Below are positions 54,833-64,000 of a stretch of DNA of 64,000 bases, in pieces (position 1 is the stretch's first letter; every line of letters begins with the position of its first letter). Below the pieces are notes generated by a model. It ran no database searches and was not told the DNA's origin. It worked only from the letters and a program-made list of their open reading frames with translations. The position numbers and the translations under genes were made by a program. This DNA comes from Actinomycetota bacterium (GTDB taxonomy: Bacteria; Actinomycetota; Actinomycetes; Nanopelagicales; Nanopelagicaceae), in assembly GCA_016870365.1 (NCBI GenBank), contig VGBW01000001.1, positions 124,001 to 188,000 on the forward strand, read 5' to 3'.

Positions 54833-57004
54833 ATGAACGCTCTAATCATCCCAGTAATCAAACGCCTTAAGCAGGGCCAAGAGGGCATTGATACCGGCGC
54901 TGTTGAGCGCGCCTTTGAAGTTGCTGAGCGAGCTCATAAAGGGCAGTTAAGAAAAAGTGGCGACCCGTATATTACCCATCCAGTTGCAGTGGCTGAGATA
55001 CTTCTTGATTTTGGTCTTGATGCCAACAGCATTGCAGCTGCTCTGCTTCATGACACGGTGGAGGATACCAGTTATTCTCCAGAGGCCCTTCGCAAAGAGT
55101 TTGGAGTTGAAGTTGCAGCTTTGGTTGATGGAGTAACAAAGTTAGATCGCTTGACCTATGGTCCGACAGCTGAAGCTGAAACGGTCCGGAAAATGGTTGT
55201 GGCCATGGCGAAAGACATCCGAGTTCTAGTCATTAAATTGGCCGATCGCCTCCATAATGCAAGGACTTGGCAATATGTTGAGCCAGAGACATCAGAGCGC
55301 AAGGCTAGAGAAACTTTAGATATCTATGCCCCACTTGCTCACCGCCTGGGAATGAACGCAGTGAAATGGGAGCTAGAAGATCTCTCCTTCAAATATATTG
55401 AGCCCAAGAAATTTGATGAAATTGAACGACTAGTCCAAGAACGCAATCCCTCAAGAGAGAAGTTGACCAATCAAGTGATTGCCCTTGTTGAGCAAGACCT
55501 AGCCGCAGAGTCGATTGCTGCAAAGGTGATGGGACGCCAGAAGCATCTCTATAGCGTCTATCAGAAGATGGTGATCAGGGGACGCGAATTTAATGATATT
55601 TATGACTTGGTTGGCATCAGAGTCTTGGTCGATGATGTTCGCGATTGCTATGCTGTTCTTGGAGCAATTCACGCTAGGTGGAACCCGGTTCCTGGAAGAT
55701 TCAAAGATTACATCGCAATGCCCAAATCTAATCTCTATCAATCACTTCACACCACGGTGATTGGCCCAAATGGCAAGGCAGTTGAGATTCAAATAAGAAC
55801 TTATGATATGCATAGCCGAGCTGAGTATGGAATTGCTGCCCATTGGAAATACAAGCTTGGCAGCACGTCTAGGTCTAAAGACTCACCAGATATGCTCTGG
55901 CTTAAGCAACTACATGAGTGGCAACAAGAGACCTCGGATGTCTCCGAATTCCTTGATGCGCTGCGTTTTGATCTTAGGACCCCTGAGACTTTTGTCTTCA
56001 CTCCAAAAGGCAGCGTCATTGCCCTTCCCCTTGGAGCAACCGCGGTCGATTTTGCGTATGCGGTTCACACCGATGTTGGAAATAGGTGCATTGGGGCCAA
56101 AGTGAACGGCAAGTTGGTCTCTCTTGAAGTTCCTCTAGCAAACGGAGATGTCGTTGAAGTTCTAACCAATAAAGCAGAGGGCGCATCGCCCAGTAGAGAT
56201 TGGCTCAACTTTGTAAAATCATCTAAAGCCCGCTCCAAGATCAAAGCTTGGTTTTCTAAAGAAAGACGTGAGGAAGCCATAGATGCTGGGCGAGAATCCA
56301 TTGCTCGGCAGATGAGAAAAGCAGGATTGCCGCTCCAGAAAATTCTTGGCGGACATAGCTTGCTACAACTAGCTCACGATTTGAATTACTCAGACATCGA
56401 AGCTCTATACGCCGCAGTAGGCGATGGCCATGTCTCGGCAAGTCATGTAATTGAAAGGCTTGAGGCATCCTTAGGCCTGGCTGAAACTTATGACAGCCCG
56501 ATAGATGAGAACATCACTACCGGTGCGCCAAGTCGAATCAATAGACGAAGCGCTTCAGGTATTATTGTCGAAGGTGTTGGCGATGTTTTGGTAAAGCTAG
56601 CAAGATGTTGCACTCCCGTGCCGGGAGATGCCATCACAGGTTTTGTCACACGTGGAAATGGAGTATCAGTTCATAGAAGTGATTGCGTAAATGTTGCAGA
56701 TTTGAAGTTTCATCAAGGAGATCGCATAACTGGAGTCAGGTGGGATCTAGGGACCAAGTCAGTTTTCTTAGTCAATATCCAGATTGAAGCTCTAGATCGT
56801 GCCCGACTTCTTTCAGACATCACTCGGGCCTTATCTGATCAGGAAATAAACATTGTGCATGCAGCGGTAAATACCACGAAAGATCAGGTGGCTTTCTCTC
56901 GTTTTACCTTTGAGATGGCAGATGCCTCACATCTTGAAGCAGTCTTAGCCTCGGTTAGGAAAATTGAAGGTGTCTACGATGTTTATCGCATCACCAATAA
57001 CTAA
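54833..57004 (+). CDS. rel: Bifunctional (p)ppGpp synthetase/hydrolase
   Basis: A 723-residue long RSH protein. It has an N-terminal HD hydrolase with HDTVEDT, a synthetase with PGRFKDYIAMPKSN and EIQIRT, a TGS domain (FVFTPKGSVIALPLGATAVD), a zinc-finger-like CCTPVPGD region and a C-terminal ACT domain. Intact HD motifs and the RFKD switch indicate both activities, so this is probably the main stringent-response enzyme. TAATCT-N6-ATG predicts a leaderless transcript. No apt gene intervenes between it and secF. Confidence 0.95.
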   Translation: MNALIIPVIKRLKQGQEGIDTGAVERAFEVAERAHKGQLRKSGDPYITHPVAVAEILLDFGLDANSIAAALLHDTVEDTSYSPEALRKEFGVEVAALVDGVTKLDRLTYGPTAEAETVRKMVVAMAKDIRVLVIKLADRLHNARTWQYVEPETSERKARETLDIYAPLAHRLGMNAVKWELEDLSFKYIEPKKFDEIERLVQERNPSREKLTNQVIALVEQDLAAESIAAKVMGRQKHLYSVYQKMVIRGREFNDIYDLVGIRVLVDDVRDCYAVLGAIHARWNPVPGRFKDYIAMPKSNLYQSLHTTVIGPNGKAVEIQIRTYDMHSRAEYGIAAHWKYKLGSTSRSKDSPDMLWLKQLHEWQQETSDVSEFLDALRFDLRTPETFVFTPKGSVIALPLGATAVDFAYAVHTDVGNRCIGAKVNGKLVSLEVPLANGDVVEVLTNKAEGASPSRDWLNFVKSSKARSKIKAWFSKERREEAIDAGRESIARQMRKAGLPLQKILGGHSLLQLAHDLNYSDIEALYAAVGDGHVSASHVIERLEASLGLAETYDSPIDENITTGAPSRINRRSASGIIVEGVGDVLVKLARCCTPVPGDAITGFVTRGNGVSVHRSDCVNVADLKFHQGDRITGVRWDLGTKSVFLVNIQIEALDRARLLSDITRALSDQEINIVHAAVNTTKDQVAFSRFTFEMADASHLEAVLASVRKIEGVYDVYRITNN

Positions 57005-58305
57005 GATTTGAAATCTGCCAGACCTTTTTGAGCCTCACTCAGCCACATTCGTCTTGCAGTAGCGGCTTCTAGTAGATCGGCCGCCTTCTTTGAATCTCCC
57101 GCGGCTTGAGCCCTGGCTGCCTTTGCTTCGTAATCAGCTACGGCGTTGGTTAATTGAGTAACCACATCATTTGCCCTAGCAATGGCTGTTGGATCGCTGC
57201 GGCGCCAGCGCTCTTGCTCAGCTTCTTTGATCGTCATTTCAACGCTGTCAACGCGTTTATCCAAAACGGAACGCTTCTTACGATCTACCATGCCAACCCT
57301 TGAGAGCTTCTGGCGAAGAGCACGATGTTTTCTGCGCACATCCTCTAGGTTTGTAATCGGCAATAGAGCTTCCATCTCGAGCACAATCGCTTCACGCTTT
57401 TCAAGGTTGGCAGCCATTGTCTCACCGCGTTTTTCTAAGTCAGCATTCTTTGCGGAGAAGAAGGTATCTTGCGCAGCCTTAAATCGAGCCCAGGCTTTGG
57501 CATCGTTGCTTTTCTTTCCCCGGCCACTTGCCTTCCATTGATCCATTAGCGCCTTATAGCGTCTAGCCGTTGCCACCCAATCTGTGGAATCGGCCAGAGA
57601 TTCAGCTTCACTAACGATCTTCTCTTTAGAATCTTTGACTAGATTCTGTTGGGCGCTCAACGCCGAAAAGTAAACTCGACGACGCTTATCAAACTTATTG
57701 CGCGCAGAGGAAAAACGCTTCCAAAGCTCTGAATCTGTCTTCTTATCTAAACGTGGCGCCTTCTTCCACTCCTCTAGCAGAGCCTTCAGGCGCTCCCCAG
57801 TAGCTTTCCAACTAGTTGATTCAACTAGACCCTCTGCTTCAACAACCAAAGCTTCTTTAGTGGCAATCGTCGCGGCACGCTTTTCGGCCTTGGCTTGAGC
57901 TTCTGCCGCCCTCTTTGCTTCATAGGCTGGTCGATGCTCATCAATTAATGGAGGAATTTGCTCTAGCGAACTCTTTAGGGCTTCCAGGTTTCCTACTCCA
58001 TTTAGATGCTCAATCTGATTCCTTAGCTTCTTGACTGACTCGTTAGCATCGTGAGGGACCATGGCACCACTAATAATGCGTGCAGCAAGTAGGGCAACTT
58101 CTGATGCCACAAACTCGAATTTACGGACGAAGTAGGCAAGTGCTTCTTCGGCAGACTTTCCTGGATATGAACCAACTACCTTTTCGCCCTCGCTGGTGCG
58201 TACATAGACCATGCCATTTTCATCAACGCGACCATATTTAGAAGGATCACCGATTAGCGCCGCAGCGGCCGAATTGGGTAGAACTTGGTTGTCTAGAACT
58301 TCCAT
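57001..58305 (-). CDS. DUF349 helical-repeat protein
   Basis: A 434-residue, highly charged helical protein with repeated DUF349 units: STSWKATGERLKALLEEWKK, STDWVATARRYKALMDQWKA and similar, each with paired tryptophans. A small N-terminal domain contains GMVYVRTSEGEKVVGSYPG. Function unknown; the repeats suggest an RNA- or protein-binding scaffold. It is convergent with rel, with a 4-bp overlap. Confidence 0.88.
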   Translation of the reverse strand: MEVLDNQVLPNSAAAALIGDPSKYGRVDENGMVYVRTSEGEKVVGSYPGKSAEEALAYFVRKFEFVASEVALLAARIISGAMVPHDANESVKKLRNQIEHLNGVGNLEALKSSLEQIPPLIDEHRPAYEAKRAAEAQAKAEKRAATIATKEALVVEAEGLVESTSWKATGERLKALLEEWKKAPRLDKKTDSELWKRFSSARNKFDKRRRVYFSALSAQQNLVKDSKEKIVSEAESLADSTDWVATARRYKALMDQWKASGRGKKSNDAKAWARFKAAQDTFFSAKNADLEKRGETMAANLEKREAIVLEMEALLPITNLEDVRRKHRALRQKLSRVGMVDRKKRSVLDKRVDSVEMTIKEAEQERWRRSDPTAIARANDVVTQLTNAVADYEAKAARAQAAGDSKKAADLLEAATARRMWLSEAQKGLADFKS

Positions 58306-58478
58306 CAGGTCCCACTTTCTCGAACGTTGCGCGCCACAAGATTTTCAACCCTGGCGTTATGGATTCAGCGGTCAATAGGGGTCACACGCTACCGCCCTAG
58401 GGGCAATTCTGTAAAAAAAGTGCCTCATCTTGGGTTCTTTTGAACGGAAGTTGTGGGTTGGGTTGAAAGAATGCCTAG

Positions 58479-59186
58479 GTGAGCCTTCTAGTTGATCGAG
58501 TCGTGGCCTCTTACTTCGGCACCAATTGCTGGATTGTCGCCCCATCTAGGAACTCCCACTGTGTAGTCGTAGATCCAGGCATTGGTATTCCAAATTTGAC
58601 TAAGGAGATCAAAGCAAAGTTAGCAGAACATAATCTTCTTATCGGTGCCATCTTTATCACTCACGGACATCTAGATCATACATTCTCTCTCTTTTCACTC
58701 TCTGAAGACTTCGTTGAAAGTGATACTTACATCCATGAAGCTGATAGAGATTTACTCTCTAATCCAGAGCCAGCCATGGGTCCTCAATCACAAGCGCTCC
58801 TCGTTGAACTTGGAAAATTGTCTGGAAAGAAAATTGATTTTCGTGAGCCGAGGCGAACTTGGTCGATAGAGTCAGATAGCATTGCAAGGCTAGGTGGAAT
58901 GAACTTTTCCTTTAGGCATGCCCCTGGCCATACTCCAGGTTCGACTCTTGCCATCGTTGATGATGAACTTTTAATAAGCGGAGATGTCCTCTTTAAGGCC
59001 GGTATTGGAAGAACTGATCTGCCACAGGGCTCAATTAGCGACATGGAGATAACTCTTCGTGAGAAAATAGCGCCCTTGCCACCTCATCTTCGCGTTCTCC
59101 CTGGACATGGAGATGAGAGCAGGATGGATGAGGAAATGAAGAGTAATCAATACCTCTTATCGGCGATTCAAGGGAGATTGGCATGA
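58479..59186 (+). CDS. MBL-fold metallo-hydrolase (glyoxalase II-like)
   Basis: A 235-residue metallo-beta-lactamase fold hydrolase with the metal motif THGHLDHT, the further histidine in [11 protein letters not shown], the bridging Asp in LLISGDVLF and a final LPGHGDE. Proteins of this kind sit upstream of hisS in actinobacteria. Likely a thioester or related hydrolase. The start is taken as GTG 58479. The end overlaps hisS by 4 bp. Confidence 0.88.
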   Translation: MSLLVDRVVASYFGTNCWIVAPSRNSHCVVVDPGIGIPNLTKEIKAKLAEHNLLIGAIFITHGHLDHTFSLFSLSEDFVESDTYIHEADRDLLSNPEPAMGPQSQALLVELGKLSGKKIDFREPRRTWSIESDSIARLGGMNFSFRHAPGHTPGSTLAIVDDELLISGDVLFKAGIGRTDLPQGSISDMEITLREKIAPLPPHLRVLPGHGDESRMDEEMKSNQYLLSAIQGRLA

Positions 59187-60472
59187 GTTCAAAGTTTGCA
59201 GCTCCTAAGGGCGTTTCTGAGTATCTGCCTCCTAGATCGGTTATTTTTGATTACATCTGCCGAGGACTAAGGATTCCAGCACTTGCAGCTGGCTATGAAT
59301 TGATTGAACTGCCTATTTTTGAAGATACTGAATTGTTCACTCGGGGAGTTGGCACCTCAACTGATGTGGTCAGCAAAGAGATGTACACCTTTGAAGATCG
59401 CGCAGGACGCTCTTTAACACTGCGCCCTGAGGGAACTGCTAGCGTGATTAGGGCTGTGATTGAACATGGGTTAGATCGCGGAGCTCTCCCGGTCAAACTC
59501 TTTTATCAGGGCCCTTTCTTTAGGGCAGAACGGCCGCAGGCAGGTCGCTATCGCCAGTTTTATCAATTCGGAATCGAAGCTATCGGAAGTGATGACCCCT
59601 ACCTTGATGCTGAAGTAATCTCTATCGCTTATCATGGTTATAGAAAGCTTGGGCTGAAGGACTTTGAACTGCAAATTACCTCACTGGGAGATAGTGAGAG
59701 TCGGTTTACACATAGAAGAGATCTCGATTCTCTTATTTCTAGATTAGATCTTGATGAAGAAACAAGTCAGCGAGCGCAGAAAAATCCCTTACGTCTCTTT
59801 GATGATAAGCGTGAAGAGATCCGGATTGCTATGAGTTCAGCCCCCTTGCTCCTTGATTACTTAAGTAAGGAGAGCAGAGAGAACTTTGACCAAGTCAAGG
59901 CGGCACTTGACTCTTTGCAGATTCCTTATCGGGTCAATCCAAAAATGGTGAGAGGGCTTGATTACTACACTGGAACAACTTTCGAGTTTGTTCACAAGGG
60001 CCTAGGCGCCCAATCTGCTATTGGCGGTGGCGGTCGATATGACGGCTTAATGGAAGTTCTTGGAGGTTCGAAACTGTCTGGTATCGGGTTTGGATTAGGA
60101 ATAGATCGAATACTTCTTGCCCTTGAAGCAGAAGCGAAGTCAGGGCAATCGCTACCCGGAGAACTTAGGTACGTTGATCTATATGTGATTGGACTTGGCG
60201 ATAAGGCTCGTTCTAAATGCTTTACTCTGGTCGATTCGCTTCGAAAAGAGGGTTTTGTTGTGGAGCAGAATTTTGGCAATAGGGCGATAAAGGGAGCCAT
60301 GAAAGCTGCCGATAAATCTGGAGCACGTTTTACGATAGTTCTAGGTGATAGAGAACTGCAGTCAGAGAGCGTTGGGTTGAAAGAGATGAGCACTGGAGCT
60401 GTGACTTCGGTTAGACTTGACGCTCTTGCAAAAGTTTTGGCCGAAAAGTCATCTGGGCTGAAAAAGATATAG
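59183..60472 (+). CDS. hisS: Histidyl-tRNA synthetase
   Basis: A 429-residue class II synthetase: [10 protein letters not shown] start, motif 2 in [19 protein letters not shown], the His-specific [14 protein letters not shown] and motif 3 in [17 protein letters not shown], and a C-terminal anticodon-binding domain. The AGGGAG about 6 nt upstream and the ATGA overlap indicate translation coupled to the MBL gene. Confidence 0.96.
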   Translation: MSSKFAAPKGVSEYLPPRSVIFDYICRGLRIPALAAGYELIELPIFEDTELFTRGVGTSTDVVSKEMYTFEDRAGRSLTLRPEGTASVIRAVIEHGLDRGALPVKLFYQGPFFRAERPQAGRYRQFYQFGIEAIGSDDPYLDAEVISIAYHGYRKLGLKDFELQITSLGDSESRFTHRRDLDSLISRLDLDEETSQRAQKNPLRLFDDKREEIRIAMSSAPLLLDYLSKESRENFDQVKAALDSLQIPYRVNPKMVRGLDYYTGTTFEFVHKGLGAQSAIGGGGRYDGLMEVLGGSKLSGIGFGLGIDRILLALEAEAKSGQSLPGELRYVDLYVIGLGDKARSKCFTLVDSLRKEGFVVEQNFGNRAIKGAMKAADKSGARFTIVLGDRELQSESVGLKEMSTGAVTSVRLDALAKVLAEKSSGLKKI

Positions 60473-60488
60473 AGAGTAGGTTTCTTAG

Positions 60489-62222
60489 TTGCTTCGCTCG
60501 CATTTAGCTGGTTCGCTTCGATCAAGTGAAATCGGAGGAAAGGTAAGACTCGCTGGCTGGGTGGCTAGACGGCGCGATCATGGCGGCGTGGCATTTATTG
60601 ATTTACGTGATTACTCAGGAATTGTTCAGGTCGTTATATCCGATGAGAAGGTAGCTGCAGCGCTGAGAGCAGAGTGGTGCGTGTTAGTTGAAGGCGTAGT
60701 CGCCAAACGTCCAGCAGGCAATGAGAATCCAGCTCTGCCAACTGGTGAGATTGAAGTTAATTGTGAAAACCTTGAAGTTTTAGGTGAAGCTTCGGCCTTG
60801 CCATTTCCAGTAGACAGTAGAGAGACTGTTGATGTAAGTGAGGAGGTAAGACTCAAATATCGTTATTTGGATTTAAGACGCGAAGGACCAAGTAACGCTC
60901 TACGCTTACGTTCAAAAGTCACTTCAATCATCAGATCTGTTATGGACAGTGAAGGCTTTCTTGACATTGAGACGCCAAATCTGACTCGCTCAACCCCGGA
61001 AGGGGCTAGGGATTTCTTAGTTCCGGTAAGACTGCAACCAGGGTCTTGGTATGCCCTTCCGCAATCTCCTCAGCTATTTAAGCAGCTTTTGATGGTAGCT
61101 GGGATGGAGCGGTACTATCAAATCGCTCGATGCTTCAGGGATGAGGATTTCAGGGCCGATCGTCAACCAGAGTTCACCCAATTAGACATCGAAATGTCTT
61201 TTGTCGATCAAAGTGATGTCATTGCAATTGTTGAGAAGATTCTAAAAGAGGTATTTAGGAAGACGCTAAATATCGACATTGAATTGCCAATCTCTCATAT
61301 GACTTATCACGAGGCGCTCTCAAGGTATGGCTCTGATAAGCCAGATCTGCGTTTTGGTAATGAAATAGCAGATGCCACAGAATTCTTCAAAGACACAAGC
61401 TTTAGAGTTTTCCAAGCAGACTTTGTCGGCGCTGTTGTTATGCCGGGTGGAGCAGCCTCGGCAAGACGAGAGCTTGATGCTTGGCAAGATTGGGCAAAGA
61501 CTAGAGGAGCCAAGGGACTTGCCTACATTCTCGTTGGCCAGGATGGCACGCTGGGCGGCCCAGTTGCCAAGAATCTCTCAGTGGAGGAAAGTAAGGAAAT
61601 TGCTTCCTTTGTAGGCGCCAAGAGTGGGGATGCCATCTTTTTTGCAGCAGGCGACCGAAATGCCTCACTTCAACTTCTTGGAGCAGTCCGCCTAGAGATT
61701 GGACAGAGATGCAATCTGATCGCAAAGGATGAATGGAGATTCCTCTGGGTGGTTGATGCGCCAATGTTTGAGGCAACAGAGTCTGGGGGATGGACAGCAG
61801 TGCATCATCCCTTTACTGGGCCAAAACCAGAATATGAAAAGAGCTTTGAATCCGATCCTAAGTCAGCCCTTGCCTATGCCTATGACATTGTTCTAAATGG
61901 CAATGAAATCGGTGGTGGATCCATCCGCATACATAAGCGCGATGTACAGCAAGCAGTCTTTGATGTAATAGGTTTAGCTAGACATGAAGCAGAATCCAGG
62001 TTTGGTTTCTTGCTAGAGGCCTTTAATTATGGTCCACCACCTCATGGAGGAATTGCCTTAGGTCTTGATCGCTTGTGTGCTCTTATTGCTGGGGCTGAAT
62101 CCATCCGCGAAGTTATTGCCTTTCCCAAGACGGCAAGCGGCGCAGATCCACTAACTGGAGCTCCGACTCCAATAACCACCGCTCAGAGACGAGAAAGCGG
62201 AGTGGATTTCAAGCCAGAATAG
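60489..62222 (+). CDS. aspS: Aspartyl-tRNA synthetase (probably non-discriminating)
   Basis: A 577-residue bacterial-type AspRS with an N-terminal OB anticodon domain, GAD insertion (about 300-410) and class II core ([29 protein letters not shown]). The anticodon domain has [15 protein letters not shown]; histidine at this position has been associated with non-discriminating AspRS that also charges tRNA-Asn. The start is TTG at 60489, supported by TAGGTT exactly 6 nt upstream. Confidence 0.94.
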   Translation: MLRSHLAGSLRSSEIGGKVRLAGWVARRRDHGGVAFIDLRDYSGIVQVVISDEKVAAALRAEWCVLVEGVVAKRPAGNENPALPTGEIEVNCENLEVLGEASALPFPVDSRETVDVSEEVRLKYRYLDLRREGPSNALRLRSKVTSIIRSVMDSEGFLDIETPNLTRSTPEGARDFLVPVRLQPGSWYALPQSPQLFKQLLMVAGMERYYQIARCFRDEDFRADRQPEFTQLDIEMSFVDQSDVIAIVEKILKEVFRKTLNIDIELPISHMTYHEALSRYGSDKPDLRFGNEIADATEFFKDTSFRVFQADFVGAVVMPGGAASARRELDAWQDWAKTRGAKGLAYILVGQDGTLGGPVAKNLSVEESKEIASFVGAKSGDAIFFAAGDRNASLQLLGAVRLEIGQRCNLIAKDEWRFLWVVDAPMFEATESGGWTAVHHPFTGPKPEYEKSFESDPKSALAYAYDIVLNGNEIGGGSIRIHKRDVQQAVFDVIGLARHEAESRFGFLLEAFNYGPPPHGGIALGLDRLCALIAGAESIREVIAFPKTASGADPLTGAPTPITTAQRRESGVDFKPE

Positions 62223-62250
62223 GGCGAGAGATCTTTAGTAGGCTAGCGCT

Positions 62251-62649
62251 ATGTCCGCAGGTGGAATCGCAGCGATCATCTCAGCCAGCGCCCTGCTAAT
62301 CATCGGTATCGCCATCGCCTACGCCGTCATTCGACTAGGTAGAGCCATAGACGAAGTTGGAATTGCGGTGCGCGATATCTCTAAAGAGACCACCCCGCTG
62401 CTAAGTGAAGTGGCCACCACTGTGGAGTTAGTAAATGGACCTCTGCAGAGCATCAATATGGTGACAAAGACAATGGAGGAGTTCAGTTCAAAGGTCACCC
62501 AAAGCGCCTCAGGGTTCCTAGATAGGAATCAGATGGCGATGAAGGCAGCAGGGGCCGTACTATCAGCCGCTCAGCTACGTAAAAAGAAAAAGGCAAAGAA
62601 GTCAAAGAAGGCGAAAAACAGCAAGTATGTTGACGACGAGGAGTTCTAA
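62251..62649 (+). CDS. DUF948 membrane-anchored protein
   Basis: A 132-residue protein with an N-terminal helix (IAAIISASALLIIGIAIAYAVI), a coiled-coil-like middle (GIAVRDISKETTPLLSEVAT) and a lysine-rich tail (KKKKAKKSKKAKNSK). This matches DUF948, often found beside alaS in actinobacteria; function unknown. TAGGCT-N6-ATG predicts a leaderless start. Its stop codon lies within an inverted repeat that reaches the alaS start. Confidence 0.85.
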   Translation: MSAGGIAAIISASALLIIGIAIAYAVIRLGRAIDEVGIAVRDISKETTPLLSEVATTVELVNGPLQSINMVTKTMEEFSSKVTQSASGFLDRNQMAMKAAGAVLSAAQLRKKKKAKKSKKAKNSKYVDDEEF

Positions 62650-62657
62650 CTCCTCGT
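62636..62657 (+). promoter_or_regulatory. Perfect inverted repeat between DUF948 stop and alaS start
   Basis: ACGAGGAGTT, two bases, then AACTCCTCGT: 10-bp perfect arms (effectively 9 bp with a TCTA loop). It buries GAGGAG, the only Shine-Dalgarno-like sequence near alaS, and the first two bases of the alaS GTG. A ribosome finishing DUF948 would open it, so it could couple the two genes. There is no U-tract. Confidence 0.5.
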
Positions 62658-64000
62658 GAATTCAGCGGAAATTCGTTCTCGCTGGCTAAGATTCTTTGAG
62701 TCAGCCAATAGCCAAGGCATCAACCATACTGTGGTTCCTTCTGCATCTCTTATTGCAGATGATCCAAACCTTCTTTTGGTAAATGCTGGCATGGTCCCAT
62801 TTAAGCCTTTTTTTCTAGGTGAACTGACTCCTCCCTACAAGCGCGCTACCTCGGTGCAAAAATGCGTGAGAACCTTGGATATCGAAGAGGTTGGAAAGAC
62901 AACTCGCCACGCATCTTTCTTTCAGATGTGTGGCAACTTCTCATTTGGAGATTATTTCAAAGAGGGGGCTATCACACTTGCTTGGGAGTTGCTTACTAGA
63001 TCGATTAACGATGGCGGTTATGGTTTTGCAGAAGATAGGTTATGGGTCACGGTATATCTAGATGATGATGAAGCCGCTGACATCTGGCATGAGAAGATTG
63101 GCGTTCCCAAAGAGCGAATTCAGAGAAGGGGGATGGGCGATAATTTCTGGTCTATGGGCGTTCCAGGTCCATGTGGTCCATGCTCTGAAATCTATTTGGA
63201 CCGCGGATCTGCCTATGGCAAAGAAGGCGGGCCAATTGCTGACGAGGATCGCTATCTAGAGATCTGGAATCTGGTTTTTATGCAAAATATAAGAGGTGAA
63301 GGGGGCGGGAAAGAGAACTTTCCGATTATAGGCGAACTTCCCGCAAAAAATGTTGATACCGGACTCGGCCTTGAGCGCACTGCTGCTCTTCTGCAGGGGG
63401 TTGAAAATATCTATGAGATCGACACTACGCGCCATGTTCTTAATCGGGCGAGCGATCTAAGCGGAGTCAAATATGGCAAGTCGTCATCTGGCGATATCTC
63501 GCTGCGGGTTGTTGCTGACCATGCCAATACTGCGACCATGCTGATTGGCGATGGAGTAACCCCTGGAAATGAAGGTCGTGGTTATGTCTTAAGAAGGATG
63601 ATGCGCAGGACTACTAGAAACATGAAATTGCTTGGGGCAGATGATCGAAATATGGGAGAACTAATCAGAGCCTCCATCGAGGCGCTGGGCACACAATACC
63701 CAGAGCTGAATACCGATAGTGCTCGAATACTCAAAGTTGCAGAGGCGGAAGAAGAAACCTTCTTGCAAACTCTAAAGAGCGGGACTCTGATATTTGATCA
63801 AAGAAGTGCTTCACTAAAAAAGATTGGTGCAAGAGTGCTCTCAGGCGAAGATGCATTCCAACTGCATGACACTTATGGCTTTCCTTTTGACTTAACCCTT
63901 GAGATGGCCAATGAAGAAGGCTTGAGTATTGACGCCGAGGGCTTTACTCGATTAATGAAGCAACAACGCGAGAGAGCAAAGGCTGATGCGAAGTCAAAGA
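62656..64000 (+). CDS. alaS: Alanyl-tRNA synthetase (partial, N-terminal part)
   Basis: The frame is open for 448 codons to the window edge. Class II AlaRS signatures are clear: [34 protein letters not shown], the motif region [16 protein letters not shown], and a [17 protein letters not shown] segment. The editing and C-Ala domains lie outside the window. I take GTG at 62656 as the start, since homology begins at once ([12 protein letters not shown]). Confidence 0.95.
   Translation, partial: MNSAEIRSRWLRFFESANSQGINHTVVPSASLIADDPNLLLVNAGMVPFKPFFLGELTPPYKRATSVQKCVRTLDIEEVGKTTRHASFFQMCGNFSFGDYFKEGAITLAWELLTRSINDGGYGFAEDRLWVTVYLDDDEAADIWHEKIGVPKERIQRRGMGDNFWSMGVPGPCGPCSEIYLDRGSAYGKEGGPIADEDRYLEIWNLVFMQNIRGEGGGKENFPIIGELPAKNVDTGLGLERTAALLQGVENIYEIDTTRHVLNRASDLSGVKYGKSSSGDISLRVVADHANTATMLIGDGVTPGNEGRGYVLRRMMRRTTRNMKLLGADDRNMGELIRASIEALGTQYPELNTDSARILKVAEAEEETFLQTLKSGTLIFDQRSASLKKIGARVLSGEDAFQLHDTYGFPFDLTLEMANEEGLSIDAEGFTRLMKQQRERAKADAKSK

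Overview
The window looks like a gene-dense, streamlined actinobacterial chromosome. By eye the GC is moderate, in the 40s, and visibly lower around 35.3-39.2 kb. Actinobacterial markers include the qcrCAB/ctaCDEF supercomplex genes beside trpD, the pgsA-PatA-PimA set for phosphatidylinositol mannosides, DUF3043, DUF4191, an SCO2322-type protein, a DEDDh exonuclease fused to a GIY-YIG domain, and a Gly-Cys-Val tRNA cluster. Short intergenic gaps, many 1-8 bp overlaps and missing neighbours (no yajC between ruvB and secD, no apt between secF and rel) suggest a reduced genome. My best guess is a freshwater Nanopelagicales (acI) type organism; this is inferred from gene content and not proven.

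1-12.3 kb: lipB-lipA-acyltransferase-DUF4191 (leftward), an MMPL/RND exporter and a Gfo/Idh/MocA oxidoreductase (rightward), then a TIGR01777 epimerase, 2-oxoacid dehydrogenase E2, lipoamide dehydrogenase and leucyl aminopeptidase (leftward). pepA is divergent from gcvT. Lipoate synthesis thus sits beside its client enzymes. 12.3-16.4 kb: an ECF vitamin transporter operon (S, A-A fusion, T, SCO2322-like protein) behind a cobalamin riboswitch, which predicts B12 uptake. 16.4-20.6 kb: aldo/keto reductase, DUF3043, nadA, an ErpA-type Fe-S carrier and a cysteine desulfurase-like protein that has lost its PLP lysine. 20.6-29.6 kb: the aerobic respiratory genes ctaCDF and ctaE-qcrCAB, a receiver-like protein and trpD. 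29.5-35.2 kb: exonuclease/GIY-YIG fusion, esterase, M3 oligopeptidase, uppP and a small zinc-ribbon protein.

35.2-39.3 kb: a mosaic genomic island at the 3' end of tRNA-Val. It is bounded by a 42-bp direct repeat of the tRNA 3' end. It holds a secreted beta-propeller-like protein with a Pro-rich linker and an unusual two-cysteine, Lys-rich C-terminus, a second decayed copy of that C-terminus, a frameshifted nuoB fragment, a truncated cupin-type and an intact class I mannose-6-phosphate isomerase, an extra tRNA-Cys and an orphan signal peptide. No integrase is visible.

39.3-64 kb: the tRNA cluster, then housekeeping genes: thrS, HIT protein, an EF-G-like remnant, pgsA-PatA-PimA, pdxST, yebC-ruvCAB-secDF-rel, DUF349, MBL hydrolase, hisS, aspS, DUF948 and a partial alaS. 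At about 20 operon heads a TANNNT hexamer lies exactly 6 (sometimes 7) nt before the start codon. Leaderless transcription therefore appears to be the default here, and this spacing was used to choose several starts.
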